From Isoetes taiwanensis (Eukaryota > Streptophyta > Lycopodiopsida > Isoetales > Isoetaceae): a DNA stretch of 64,000 nt. A program made the position numbers and the translations under genes. Below the pieces are notes generated by a model, which was not told the DNA's origin, did not search any database, and saw nothing but the letters and a program-made list of their open reading frames with translations. The stretch lies in assembly GCA_021234155.1 (NCBI GenBank), contig JAJEKV010000015.1, positions 11,742,101-11,806,100 on the forward strand. The letters run 5' to 3'. This document shows positions 46,816 through 59,800 of the stretch, in pieces (position 1 is the stretch's first letter; each line of letters starts with the position of its first letter).

Positions 46816-47691
46816 TGCTTTGTTGGCTCTTGCATCTAACCATTTAAAATTGAATATGACTATGGGCACCCTAAAATTCAAGGCATATTTTTCTAAGACT
46901 AGGTTGTTACCACTAAATCAAATGCTCAAATGCATCATATAAGAAAAAGTACATCCTTGTTCACATGTTACTCAATTGGGAAAAATTGTTTGTTTTTAAG
47001 GGTTTCATATTTGTTTGGGTCTAGTACGAGTTTCATGTTTTTCAAAAGGAATTTGGCAATATTGTAGCTTACTTCACACCTTTTGATGTATGATTAGTGT
47101 CTTTTGAAATGCTAGGCTCATAATAAATGGTCAATGTAGATGATTACTGCACCTAGCTTTATGCAAACGACCTAAAGATGTAGAATAGAATAGAATAGAA
47201 TAGAATAGAATAGAATAGAATAGAGGTGACAATGTTTGTTAGAAGGGATAATTGAGCATGACATTATCATAAATTCAATTTTTAGTTAGAAAAACATGTC
47301 AATTCAATCCTTTAGTTAGAAACATAAAGTCAAAACTAGTAGGCATCTTCGATGACCCACATGGAGATGATAAAATCTCCTATTTTGTATTAAAATTCAT
47401 ATAACTAGCAATCAACCTGTGATATGTGACGCTAAAAATACACTTCAATGCTGCAAGTATAAAACTGGTAGGATTTCATGACGAGCAGCTAGAAAAAGTG
47501 GCATTTGAGCATGGCTTAAAGACCTTGAGGTTGCATGGCTATTCAATATGTGAAAAGAAATTCATGAAGATAAGATGTGGTACAAATAAACAACCATCAA
47601 AGATCAGGTATATATTTCTTGACAAGTATGTTATTGTACATGTACATACATTGTTTTCATTAAGTTGAAAATATCAAATGCACATTATTCC
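46816..47691. other. No gene seen; downstream flank of the LRR gene
   Basis: AT-rich. Apart from the TAGAA microsatellite there is only a plus-strand frame of 80 residues at 47,426-47,668, not recognised. Confidence 0.45.
47181..47224. repeat. TAGAA pentanucleotide microsatellite, 8+ units
   Basis: Eight perfect TAGAA units followed by TAGA. Confidence 0.97.
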
Positions 47692-49486
47692 TCAAGCTCG
47701 TTTGCATGCAGGCAAGGGAGATCCACACAAACCAGCATTGCCGGCATAGCTAGAGGAATTGAATTTAGCAAGAACACCAACCTGAGGTATTTTGCCACTC
47801 AATTTATTGTATGACAGGTCAAGAAATTCTAGAGACTTAAGGGTAGCAAAAGACTGAGGAATTGACGCAGTCAAATTGTTTCTAGATAAATCCAGATGCT
47901 GCAGGCTAGTTAGATTACCGAGGCTGGATGGAATAGTGCCAGAGATGGAGTTGTGGTCGAGTTTGAGGACATTGAGATACTCCATGTGGCCGAAATCGGA
48001 AGAGACGGATCCAGAGATGGAGTTGAAAGATAGATCAATTACGGCAGGCACAACTCCATCTTCAATAGAATAGCCTGGAGGTTTGAGTTTACTCAACCAC
48101 TGTGGAATTGAACCCTTCAGTCCACAGTGGTCTAATTGAATCTGAGAAAGACGAGGAATGCTTGCAATACCTTTTATGCTCTCAAAACTCAGCGTGTTTC
48201 CTGTCAGTCTCAACACTAGCAAATTAATCGGGCCCTTTCAATCCGCAGGTATGCCTGTGATCTTGTTGTATCTCAAATCTAGCCGCACTAAGTTCCACAA
48301 ACTGCTCAGATCCTCCTTAATTGGGCCAGAGAGGGAGTTATTAGATGCACTCGTCTAGGCTAGAAAGGAGCCTAATAGAGGGCAGAAATGAGCCTGTAAA
48401 TGCATTGTTCCTGAAATCAATATTTGCCAGTTCCATCATTTTGCTGAATATATCAGGAATTGGACCGGAAACCCCTGTGTATGATACTCACGAAACTTCC
48501 AGTGGTTTTAGGCCTTTGGATGAGGCAGGGATTGTACCAGTTATGCCAGGATTGTTGTGGAGGGCCAAAATCTTCAGACTTGATAGGTTACCTAACGTAC
48601 TGGGCAATGGCCCTGTTAGATTGTTGTAGTGTAGCCGCAGTATTTGGAGCTTCGATAAATCTCCCAGTGCTGCAGGAATGCCCCCATTTAAGAAATTCTG
48701 TTCCAGACTTAAGGTGTCTAGATTCTTCAGCAGCCCCAATGTCGCCGGAATGGTGCCAGATAATTTGTTGGAACCTAGAGATAACTCTTGGAGATTTGTT
48801 AGGTTGCCTAATCCCGCCGGAATAGAGCCTGAAAGCTTAGTCCTGTACAATTTAAGAGTTTCCAGATTGGCAAGCCTGGAAAAATCTGATGGAAAAACAC
48901 CGCCAAGCCCACACAAATCTTCCCCTTCTGTGGAACTTGTACAGGACAGATCCAGGTGTTTGAGATTAGAAAGGCCAAAGAATTCCGCAGGGATGGGACC
49001 CTTGAGCCCTGTATTGGATGCCAGAAATTCTTCAAGCCCACGGAACGAACTAAAGAATGCCGGAATCGTGCCGGAGAGATTGGGATTATCAGAAATAGAG
49101 AACTTTTTGAGCTTGGTAAGCTTGAAAAAGGAACTGGGTATTGCGCCATTGAAGCCTTTAGAGCTTGCATCTAGGATTTCAAGCTCTGTAAGACCTGATA
49201 CAAGCTCCAAGGTAGAGACTGGCACAATGCTGCTGCCGTCGAAATAATTTTTGGAAATCCAGGGCATATAAAGGCCGATTACTCGCCCTGCATCGTTGCA
49301 GGTAATCCCCTGCCATTTGCAACAGTTTGTGGTGTTCCATTGCGCGCTAAACTCCCTTAACTCTGATTTGAGCTTCAGCAAAATATTGCGCTCCGCCGGA
49401 GTACATTGAAGAGCTTGAACAGGGGCTGTTATCCCCCACAAAATTAACCCGATTAGGAACAACGCAGGCATCATTCGAATAGTCAT
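47692..49486 (-). pseudogene. Secreted/extracellular LRR receptor-like protein, disrupted
   Basis: The N-terminal frame (49,486 down to 48,488) starts MTIRMMPALF with a signal peptide to about residue 25. It has an LRRNT_2 cap with CCKWQGITC at residues 55-63, then about nine plant-type repeats with GxIP signatures (GTIP, GPIP, GSIP). It meets an in-frame TGA at 48,488-48,490. The reading continues in the same frame to about 48,350, shifts by one base, meets another TGA at 48,238-48,240, and resumes as the clean C-terminal frame 48,222-47,692. That end carries more repeats and the cap GNAGLCGSPLPAC. No transmembrane helix or kinase follows, so an intact version would be a soluble or cell-wall LRR protein of roughly 590 residues, or a truncated receptor-like protein. 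Such proteins act in recognition or development outside the cell. A TATATAAT at 49,521-49,528 lies only 35 bp upstream of the ATG. Sequencing errors could account for the breaks. Confidence 0.85.
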
Positions 49487-49776
49487 CAGATGGTAATAAC
49501 ATGAGCAATTAAGCAGGCTGATTATATAGAAATTGCAAGATAAAGTTCGTCGAAGCTGCTAATATAAAATTCGAGGAAGGACGTCAGTGAATCGGAGGCT
49601 AGCGGTTTGCGTGCGACTATTGCTGAGAGTTACAGGATGTCCGAAAACTTTCCCATTTGTCAAACATGTCAGGAAAAAATGCTGATGTCCATCTGCTCAT
49701 TTTGGCCGTCACAAATATCTTATTCAATCAGGAAAAGAACAGGCTTATTATTTTTGGGAGAATACATTACCAGAAT

Positions 49777-49920
49777 GTGCTAGGTATCCGGCTGAATTGA
49801 GGGGTTTCCGGCCGGTAAACTAGCAGGCAAAGCCACCACAAGCGGCGTTAGCCCCGAGCATCGCCATCGCTTGCCAGTTTATCGACCGAAAATCCCGAAA
49901 TCCGGCCGGCTACCAAACGT
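49777..49920. mobile_element. MITE-like element with long imperfect terminal inverted repeats
   Basis: The left arm (49,777-49,831; TAGGTATCCGGCTGAATT..., GGTAAACTAGCAGGC) and the reverse complement of the right arm (49,862-49,920; TTGGTAGCCGGCCGGATT..., GATAAACTGGCAAGC) align over about 50 bp with roughly three-quarters identity. The loop is about 30 bp. No clear target duplication. It lies about 290 bp upstream of the LRR start codon. Confidence 0.55.
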
Positions 49921-51712
49921 AAGCCGGTGTTTGGTCAAAATTCCGGTCTTATTTTCCTAGGTTGATTCTTAGGGTTCTGTGCTGATTCTTGCAAGCAAGG
50001 AGGTTTTATTTTGTTGATTCCTGTTGATTAGGGATGGCAAGGTTTCTTGCAATTGCCCAAAAGCTTAGATTTGAGCAGGATATCGAAGTGGCGGATTTGC
50101 AAATGACCGCTTTGCTTCTTGCTCGCCTTTGTTTCTTGCGAATCTGAAGAATAGATCTCATGTTCTACCCTTGTTTGTTGCCCCCCTGTTCTACCTTTCT
50201 TTGCGGATCTGAAGAACAGATCGCCTGTTTTTTGTGGATCTGAAAAACAAGGGATCTTCAAGCATCGCTCCGAATCTCTGTTGCCAATGAAGCTCTGAGC
50301 TATGAGGAATTTCGATCAAACGATGGTTTACAAGTGTTTATGGCCCTTCAAGCAGGACCAACTTGGAATATCCAAAGTGAGGCTAAATCCTAGCCATCAC
50401 GATAGGAACCCTCGAACTAGAATACCACAATATAGAATATGCCCAAATAAATAAAACTTATCTATTGAACACATCTTTTGGTCAACCTTAATTCCCACAT
50501 CAAACATACATGTCTCTAACTCAAATACATTAACAATATTTATAACGAATAAATAGCTAATATCAATTTCATAAGTGGTGAAAGCATGTAGCTGGGGGCC
50601 AGTTTTGCGCTGGCCAAGCACCCCCTAAGCACCCTCCAGACCTTTTTTTTTTTAAATATTTTTAAAATTCGTTTCCCCCGTCATGCCCTTCACGTTCTTT
50701 TTGTGCGTGAGAGGCACTGTGCCTTTCTTTGTGACCCTAACTACATCGACCCAGATCCAAAGCGGTACTTCTACATGATGAACCAAATGGCTATGATTCC
50801 GGCTTCTTTTTCAAACCCTTCATTCATTTCTTTGGATCAAACGGCTGCTATTTGGACGCCTGCCTCTGCTTTTATTTGCTTTCATTTGGCTTTATCCGGC
50901 TCATGCATGGTTTATTTTCTAGGTCGAAATGAGGTTTGCAAGCACTATTGAGGAATTCAATGTTTATATTTGCTTCAAGCGAAGGCGGGGATCGAAACTT
51001 TAACTTGGGCTGATTGCCCACATCGATTTTCTTAGTGTTTGGAATCGTGAAGTAAAAGACAATAAGATCAAGCTCCACCGGGTAAAAGCGAATTTGTAGA
51101 TGATTTGCATGATTTGGTGCACAAGATTTATCGAAAGGTTTAAAGAACAAAGGAAGCTAGGGCGGTTTTTGTTAGAGCTTTTGCATGGCGGCACATTCAA
51201 TGGCTCTTGCTCATCTGCAAAATTCATAGTGAATTGGGCTAGATTTGCATGGAATAGAATCGACTTTCAGAGAAATACCCAAAGAAGCGACATGGAGGAA
51301 ATTAATTTAAGGAACATTGCTTTGGCTATTTCAGCCTTAGAAGAGAATTAGATGTCTTGGTGGTGCACTTGCTTCATTACAACATGATCTTAAAGAAAAG
51401 AAGCGGAATTGGTCGGTGTTAGTGGGATTTTGCAAGGGTATGACCTTCTTCTTTGCATCAATTTCATTGGACATACATGAAATTAGGAAAGATCTAGAAG
51501 GCTTGAGAGCCATTTGTCGGATGAGGATGTAGCTTTGAAACAAAAAGCGATGAGGAATGTGCACTAGGTCTTTCCACGCTCACAATTTTGAAGAAAAAAA
51601 AAAAAACGGACATTGGCCGAGGTTAGAAGCGAAAAATAAGTTAAGTCGCGATAATTTGTTTTAAGCGGGACAAGCAAGATGACTTGAAAACTAACCTAGG
51701 AAACTGCGACAT
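49921..51712. other. No certain gene; possible upstream exons of the next gene relic
   Basis: Plus-strand frames at 50,703-50,951 (82 residues) and 51,100-51,351 (83 residues) have balanced composition. They lie just upstream of, and on the same strand as, the 51.7-53.3 kb relic, so they may be decayed exons. No domain recognised. Confidence 0.3.
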
Positions 51713-53262
51713 TTGAGGTCTTCATTCCTTACCACCACAGCGATCGGACCTTCTCGGAAGGCCCGGGACCGTTGTAGATGGAGCAGTGGATGTGTAGTTT
51801 GTGGCATGGCATTTATTGTCATGCATATGCGGCTACAATGTGGACACAAGTTCCACCTTTGGTGCTTCAGTGCATGCAAAATTTGCAATGCAATGTTTGC
51901 AATCTAGAGCGCCATATGAGACTTGTATTGAGCTTGGTTATCTTAATTTTGTCCCTAACATGGAGGATGAGGAAGATAAAGAATCTCGAGGCTACTTGAC
52001 CACTAAAGGTACATGCGGTATTAATAGCGATGAACATGTTGAATCTCTCGAAATTACAAGTCTTGAGGCGTCCACAAACTCGATCCATGACAAGCCCTTT
52101 GAAAGGTTAGTTTTATATTCTTTATTTTATATTCAATAGTGCGGGTTGTTTAGTTGCATGTATGCAGCGCAAGAGAAACGTAACAAATGGTTAAAAAAAA
52201 GCATCTTGAAGGCGAGGATTTCTTTGAAAATGAAAAGCTGATTTGGAAGCAGCGAGGTTTTGAGTAAGTGTTTAATAGTCGATTCGATATTTTGTTGCAT
52301 TTGTATTAAGACATAAGCAGTCTGGAAGATAATTAGAGGCGTGGAAGAAGTTCGCGGGCAAGGAAGCATCAACGGATAAAGTTTCTCAAAAAGATAAACT
52401 GCCTTACCCTTTCATTATGTGGACTAGTGGTTTCAGACTAGTGGTGTCAGACTAAGAGAAATTGCAGGAAATGAAGTTGTGCTGGGCGAGGAAGCATCAC
52501 ATGATGAAGCTCCACTAGAGCAAGCAGCAGCTGTTGAAGCTCCAACACAACAAGCAACCACCAAAAATGTTAAAGTTGGAAGAAAGGGCGTACCAAAACA
52601 TTTCAGACCTTCAAATAGTTGTGATGCACCTGCTACAAGACAAAATCAAAAAAAGGTAAGGAAGCCTAGGGTCAATCAGAAGAATAAGAAGTCTACGAGC
52701 AGTGGAAAAATTATGGATACTCAACCAACTGCTGCTCCTGCAAGCACGAAGAAGAGTTCAGATGCTATACCAATTGCTACTTTGGATACAATAGGTTGAG
52801 TCTGAGATAGATCAATGTTTTATTTCAAAACTTCAATTACATTAGCATGTATGTGAATGGCAAATACAGGTGGCTCGTTTCAAGCAGAGTCCTGGAACTC
52901 TAGCCAAATTAAGAAATTGTGGTTTCCAACCCAGGTAGCTAATTGGCCAAGTACGAACCAGAATCCATTTGGTTATACAAATTTTCATGCTCCAATTTGC
53001 AACTTTACCTTTGAAAGTCCACCTTTTCTTGTTCGGACACTATTTTACCTTACGCTCGCAGCGGTGAAATTCAATCTCCCCTCCATGGTGACAGTCCACC
53101 TTTGCATGTCGCAGACCCTATCTTACCCTCTGCTGCAGCTGACCAAGTGCAATCTCCCATCTGTAGTGACAGTCCACATGTGGCTGCAAATGAATCGATT
53201 ACGGAAACGAACGCTGACAACGATATGCCTTTGGAGCAATTTACCAGGAATATCAGACTTTA
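51713..53262 (+). pseudogene. Multi-exon gene relic with Cys/His finger and Lys/Pro/Ala-rich tail
   Basis: Coding pieces in order on the plus strand are: a Cys/His cluster CVVCGMAF...CGHKFHLWCF...CKICNAMF at about 51,785-51,895, RING-like in spacing but incomplete; after a +1 shift, an acidic stretch (NMEDEEDKESRGY) ending at a GTTAGT donor at 52,106; a short exon with HLEGEDFFENEKLIWKQRGF ending at GTAAGT near 52,263; WKKFAGKEAS to LPYPFIMWTSGF at about 52,340-52,436; and EVVLGEEASHDEAP followed by a basic, low-complexity region to 52,793. After a plausible intron (donor GTTGAG, acceptor ATACAG at 52,870) comes a Trp/Asn-rich C-terminus ending at 53,262. Breaks include a 14-bp tandem duplication at 52,423-52,450, a frame change in a poly-A run near 52,200 and one near 53,035. 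I do not recognise the family. The layout resembles proteins of transposon origin; DNA or chromatin binding is only an inference. Confidence 0.45.
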
Positions 53263-53268
53263 AGTTAC

Positions 53269-53531
53269 TATGTTGTAAATCATCTGTATGTTTAAGTTAC
53301 TATGTTGTAAATCATCTGGCTAACTTGTTATAAAGCAAAGCGGTTTGCAAACTAAAACAAGTGTACTCTATGCAAATTTTAAGAATAAAAGGTTGCAAGC
53401 AGTTTTATGTTGTAAATCATCTGTATGTTTAAGTTACTATGTTGTAAATCATCTGGCTAACTTGTTATAAAGCAAAGCGGTTTGCAAACTGAAACAAGTG
53501 TACTCTATGCAAATTTTAAGAACAAAAGGTT
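53269..53531. repeat. 126-bp direct duplication, period 137
   Basis: 53,269-53,394 and 53,406-53,531 are nearly identical, starting TATGTTGTAAATCATCTG. Within each, TATGTTGTAAATCATCTG is itself repeated. It lies just past the 3' end of the preceding gene relic. Confidence 0.95.
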
Positions 53532-53984
53532 TTATCAGATTTTGCCTTAAAATGGAGACAAAAGGTTAAACAGATGTTTCAAGAAATAAAAGTTTGATAA
53601 ATACTTAAGGCATGCAAATGGAATTGATTTACTTCAAGGGCATTTTCGAACCTTGATGTCAAAGGGGCAAGTTATATCATTCCCTCATCTTTAAAAGTGG
53701 AGTTGGTCTTGAACACATTACAATCTAATTTCATCTTTGGGATATATCTTTGTGTGTAAACATAAAAGCCACTAAATTATATGTTCAAATGGATTCATTG
53801 GCGTAAGGCTGATAAAATTATGTCTATTATTGTTCTTATCACGTATCTGAGATGTCTATTCTCTGGTAGCTGTAAGCTATCGGCAACATCGCTTGATGGT
53901 TTAAGCTAGTTACCTTGCATATATTCTAATTCTCCATAGTTTCTCTAAGGCATTGCAATAATTCCCCATATTTCCTATAGCATT
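53532..53984. other. No gene seen
   Basis: AT-rich spacer between two repeat blocks. Confidence 0.5.
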
Positions 53985-54710
53985 GCAAAAAATACCATGA
54001 TGGCACAAACATTTCCACCTTATCAAACCGCGACTTTGCGGCTAAGCGACTATTAATATATTCAATTTGAGCGAGAGAACAAAAGCGATTTAGTTTATCA
54101 ACGGCTTTGCGGCTACACAACTATTTGAAGATCAAAAACAGATACATGACTATTACTTTAGAGTCTAGCTTAGCCAGCACAAACATTTAGAGGCATAACT
54201 TCAGAAATGGCTAGCTTTAGAGGCCTTTGCCTTAGCCGGCCTAAACATTTCCATTTTACTTTATCAAACATTTCCATTTTACTTTATCAACAACTTTATA
54301 AGCCTACGGCTATTATTCTATTCAATTTGAACAAAGAACATCTATTAATATATTCAATTTGAAGAACAAGAAACGAGATACGGCTATTACTTTAGAGGTC
54401 TAGCTTAGCAAGCACAAACATTTAGAGGCCTAACTTCAGAAATAGCTAGCTTTAGAGGCCCTTGCCTTAACCCGGCCTAAACATTTCCATTTTACTTTAT
54501 CAAACATTTCCATTTTACTTGACTTTACAAGCCCTACGGCTATTACTATATTTTACTCTATTCAATTTGAACAAAGAACAAAAGCAGGATACATGGCTAT
54601 TACTCTATTGAATTTCATCATGGATCAAAATGCTTAATGTGCATAATCGATTGGACAAGAAATGGCTAGCTTTAGAGGCCTTTGACTTAGCTTGACCCGA
54701 CCAATGAATA
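53985..54710. repeat. Degenerate ~235-bp tandem repeat, about three units
   Basis: Shared words include ACAAACATTTAGAGGC, CTAGCTTTAGAGGCC, CATTTCCATTTTACTTTATC and GGCTATTACT. ACAAACATTTAGAGG starts near 54,177 and 54,412. Positions reading CAG in one unit read CGAG or CGG in another (for example near 54,140, 54,375 and 54,585). Confidence 0.85.
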
Positions 54711-55146
54711 TATTAATACAATAATGCAACTAAAAATGCAGTTGAGCATCCTACAAGAAGAAAGAATAATGAAAAAAAATTATGTCAATGTTTCTATCAC
54801 CGTAAGTAGCCTAAAGCTAAAAGTGGCCCATAAAATATCTGAGAAATTCTAGCCTCGGGGGGAACGAAATTTTGAAGCTGAAAATGTCCAAATCTTGGGA
54901 CATAAAATGCAGTATTTTCCTTCGGCATACATGATGCAAGCACTTGATTCTAGCTACGCCCAAACTCAAAATTTATGGCGACAAGCAAGCTCGTGAACTA
55001 TTTACGTGTGAACTGTACCTCAAAAATTATGATGACAAGCTTGCCATTCCCACGCACAAGACTTGTGAACTATTTCCTCCAAACTATTTCCTGCAAACTA
55101 TTTCCTCGTGTTGCCTGCAAAAATAATTTGAATATGTAACAAAAAT
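54711..55146. other. No gene seen; 3' flank of the minus-strand relic
   Basis: GTGAACTATTT and AAACTATTTCCT words repeat at 54,990-55,110. Nothing else. Confidence 0.45.
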
Positions 55147-56839
55147 TTAAGAAGCATAGAACAAGTTGAAAAGATGCCAGAAATTACAACAACCTTTGGA
55201 ATTAGACTTCCTTCTAAGTGTCTTAGATTTCCTTCCAACCGTCATCTTCTTATTAACCTTCCTTGCAACTGTCGTGTTATTACTAACTTTCCTTGCAATT
55301 GTCTTCTTTTTTCTAGCTACTACCTTCTTCCGCACTGCATTTAGAATCTCTTCTCTTCTCTCAATTGTATTCTTGCTTGTCTTGGAGCTGCCAAGAGCTA
55401 ATGTCTCAGAATCTGGTGGTGGCAACGAATCCATGATATGCTCGTGTGTTGGTAGAGGTAAATGGTAGACATTATCTTCACCTGTATCAGCAATCAATTC
55501 TATATTTGCAGATATTACGAGATGCGAATAGCAATTCACATCTGGCATATGGGTTAACAACTCGTATCTACCTTCTCCAATATACTTGTAATACTTGCCG
55601 GTAAGAATGACCTCTTGTCTACTGAATTTTGATCCCCAGTGATCCTTGAATGCTGCTTCCACTATGTGTTTAGGTTCGGTGCATTTAACAATCCAGAAAT
55701 CAACATTCTCTTCATTATTGGCTTCCGCATTGATGAGAAATTGTCTCCAACTTGCACAAGTTTCGGCTTTCCTTGATTATCTCCTTCATCTTGTTTCAAT
55801 CTCTTTATGTGCTTTTTTGTTCCATAATCCCATCCGGTGACTAGTGCAAAAGCAAGATATATAGGTTACGAGGCCACCATGGTAGGTTTGTTTTTGGCAG
55901 ATTGGCACGATAGTGTTGAATGTTTTTTGTGCCCTTCAAAGGTGTCACGGTCATATGTCACTTCCTACAAACCTCACCTAACTTTATGAGCCAAAATACC
56001 ACGAAGACATTCATCATAATAGCATTAAAAACACATTATATATGTGCATGCTTCTAAATTTCTAGAATTTGATCATACCTAGTGATTAAGTTGTCTTTCA
56101 CACCTCTTTTCACTTGGAAATACAAAATCAAAAATTGCCAAGCGTCCTCTGCATTCCTTAGGCGTGCTCTCCCTCTTCAACATTTGTTGTAAGTATTCTC
56201 TTTATGACGGCACCAGCACCGTCATGCTCCCCGTTGCCATGGCAAGATGCAAAGAAATTCCACGATATCTTTATTGCATTAGATTGATAAAATCTTCCTA
56301 AGTGATAAAAGGATCTAGAGGACTTGAATTGCGTTGCGCAACCATCAGACCAGAAGACATGGTTTGTGTAGCATATACCTTTTTCCTTCAAATAATTGGC
56401 ATGCTTCTGTAGGCAGTGTTGTACGAATAAGCTATCATGCTTTCGATCATCTGATATGTAAAAGTGAGTCTCTTTCACCAACTTACGATCGCCAATTGAA
56501 AGATTTGGAGTCTCGTCTTTCTTTGCATGTCTGTAAGTAATGTGCACTAGTATAGAAACTGATCATTCCTCCAATGCATCGTCTGGATCTCCTGCTGAAT
56601 TTTGAATGTATAGTTCTCAGCAAAGTCTATAATAGATACAACAGTATCCTCTGGAAATGTTTGCAAGCATTCCCTAAATTGATCTGCCTGCCACCTTGCC
56701 GTATAATTATGGGGGATGAATTGTTTGATAACTGCATCAGCATGCTCCATAAATTCATGTACTGACGTGCTCTTATAAGCCAACTTCATAACATCCTTCG
56801 TGGTGACTACTAGCTTCTCCCCTTTGCCTGTATCTTTTC

Positions 56840-59800
56840 ATTGAGTTTACATTTATGCGCAATGTAAGAGCAAATGTAAAGGTCATAATCATATTTCTTA
56901 AGTTCACATTTAAGAAAATCAGTGCAGCTAATTAATTGAAGCTTATGTCAACCATACTAGGCAGTAGCTACCACTCTGGTTCCCATGTCTCTCTCTTTGC
57001 TTATTGGTTCATATCTTGTGGTTAGATAACAATTTGAAAGACACTAGAGAGCATAGATCTGAAAGAAGGCAACAAAGCGCCATGAACAACCTTTTCTAAA
57101 TATCCACTCAAGTTACCACGTTTGGCATATTTTGCCTTGACAACAAATACTCTTGTTTAGCAACCCTAAGTGTCCATAAAGCGGATCCACGGCAATAATT
57201 TTCTTGAGCTACCACTGCATGCATGTCTTATCCATATGTAGCAAAATAACGAGGGGGTTTCTTTTGTATTTTTATACTTTTTCCTTAAGGTTTTTATATG
57301 ATTTGATGACGGTATTCCATGAGACATACTAATCGGTACAACTAGAGTGCACATATGTTGGCATTGATTTTGGTGCCAGTTTCCAATGGTTCACCTATGA
57401 ATTTCGAAAGCTGAAGCATGCAGGGCTCGACCTAATCCATTTTAGGGTTCTATGTTTTCGTGCAAAATCTCTTTACTAAAAGCAAGACCCAAGAAGGCCA
57501 AGGAACTTTGCATACGGTGCGCTTTTCTTTGATTTTTGTAGCCGAATGCGAGGCGAAGAAGCATAAGCGAAAGCGAGCGAAGAAGCGAGCCAAAGGATGG
57601 GCTCTATTCATTTCTGACCCTTTTATTTCTTACCCTTTTTTTTCTTTTTCTGGCGATGATGTGTGGTCAGACTCAAGGAGGGCAGACACAAGGAGGTAAG
57701 ACTTACCGTTTTTTACAGAGGGATTCTATGGAGCACACCTGCTTTTGATATGTCGAATCAGGCACCGCTCTGTTGGCAACTATCACGGCTAGCCAGCCAG
57801 CGGGGGCCCCTTTTTAATTCTATGATTCTTTGTGGTGAGTTTCAAGCCTTTCATTTTTGATTAAAACACGGATGGGTTCTTTACTTTGTCTAGACATAGT
57901 TATATTGCCACGGCTTTCGGATTCTGTCTCCTGCCGGAATTTCGGATCCGCTGCAGCGAGAGGACCCAATAAGCGCACTAAAATTGCTCTCACCTTCTTG
58001 CTATCCCTCGTCCCGGGCCTAAACTCTCCAAGCAAACCCACGGGAGCGCCCATTTTCTTCCGAGCCCGGCATCGATTCTTCATCATCCTCCCTTTTTCTT
58101 TGCATTCTTTGGTCCTCTTCTTCCTCGCGGGCATTGATTGACATCTTCTAAATTGCAATGCGTTTGTATTAACCCTTGGATCCACCCGGAATGACCTAAA
58201 ACTAGCCCTTGATCCAATTGTTTCTATTTCGGGTAAACTCTTTCCGAAACCTATGATTTTTACTACCGTCTTTGATTAAGAATCTTATGTTTATAGGCAA
58301 ATTTTCTCGAAGCGTGCTATTCTTTGTGGCATTACACATTTTTTCAATACCTAGAAGTATATCGCTAAGCGCTTGATCATTGTAAGCGGGGGTTATCATG
58401 CTTTATTGTATTTTAAGGCAGCGCCATGGTATGGAAGACTTTGATGTAGATGTAATTGTTGCTTTATATATGCACGCTAGATATAGACTTAAATTTGTTT
58501 TTTTTTTATGACATGGAATGTTTCGAGGGTGCAAAAAGCTGTGAGACTCTGGGTCATCATGGGAAGTACTTATATCTTGATGAGGATCGGACCAATGTCT
58601 CTCAAGATCATTGATGTTAGTAGCGAAATGGCAATCTAGCATGTTGAACATGTTCATTTCTAAAAAAAATAAGGTTAAAAATTTTGTTACCATGGTTACT
58701 TAGCGACTGCGGTTCTCCTTTTCTGTTTGGAATGACGGCAAGAAAGTATTGTTGAGGAACTTCGCGTTGGCGAGGAGGATTTTATAGTGCGTGGATGCAT
58801 TCGGGGACCGAGAAAACTTTATCCGTTAAGATTGGAACTTCCACCAAACCACGGCTCAATGCTATTCTTTGTAGTCAAAGCTTCTTCACGGGTTCTTCTT
58901 CCTTGCTCTTATTTACGCATGGGCTCTTTGTATACCCTTGGCAATGCAAAAGTGTGTTAGTTTATTTCCTAGACTAGGCACTTGCTTTTACAAGAGCGAT
59001 GGTATGTTGCATTCTAGTATTTGCATTGCGGACTAAATGGCGTTACTCATTTTATGAGAATTTGGATGTTCGACATATTCTTTCTTTTGCAGAATTTAAG
59101 GACTTACGTAGTATTTCCGTGACAAGATGTTGAAGGTGGATTTTGACTTCTGGAAACATCATCATAACCTCAATTTACTATTATTATTTTAGATAGTTAA
59201 CTACTCATTTATGCAGGATTTTAGTGTTCATATGAATATGACTGGGGATATTTCTATAATTTTGTTTATGTTTGAAGCTATAGAAGTGTTAACCAACAAA
59301 TTTTGCATTTTTGGTGTTTAATATTAACAAATTTCAAAATCCAAATGGGTTGGAAACAAAAGGAGCTCTGGGTGGATTTGTTTTTTAGAGTTCAGTCCCT
59401 AATATTATACTACATATTACGAGGTTAGCCTATGGATGTGAGTCTAATGCAGTGTCCATGTTTTGAAACCATAACAAACAAGTACTTTAACTATGTGGCA
59501 TATTTTAAAACACTCTCTATAACTTGAGTATGTGATTTGGCAAATTCTAAAATGCTTTTTATAACTTGAGTATGTGGTGCAACACCTCAGTTTTTTTTCA
59601 ATGCGTTCATCTTGTTTTCTTTGTGCGATTTTTGTTAGGGCCGAAGAGGCCAATTTTTAACTACCAACATGTAATTAACATTATTAACACAAGCCCATAA
59701 AGTTTTCCTATGTTTGCTTTAGTTAGGGCCCGAAGGGCCCAAATTTTTTTTTAATATAACAATCAACACACAACTACCATTATCATTATTAACACAAACC

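Noticed and set aside
49521-49528. TATATAAT as the LRR gene TATA box
   Set aside because: It lies only 35 bp from the ATG, which would leave almost no 5' leader. I mention it in the gene entry but do not call a promoter.
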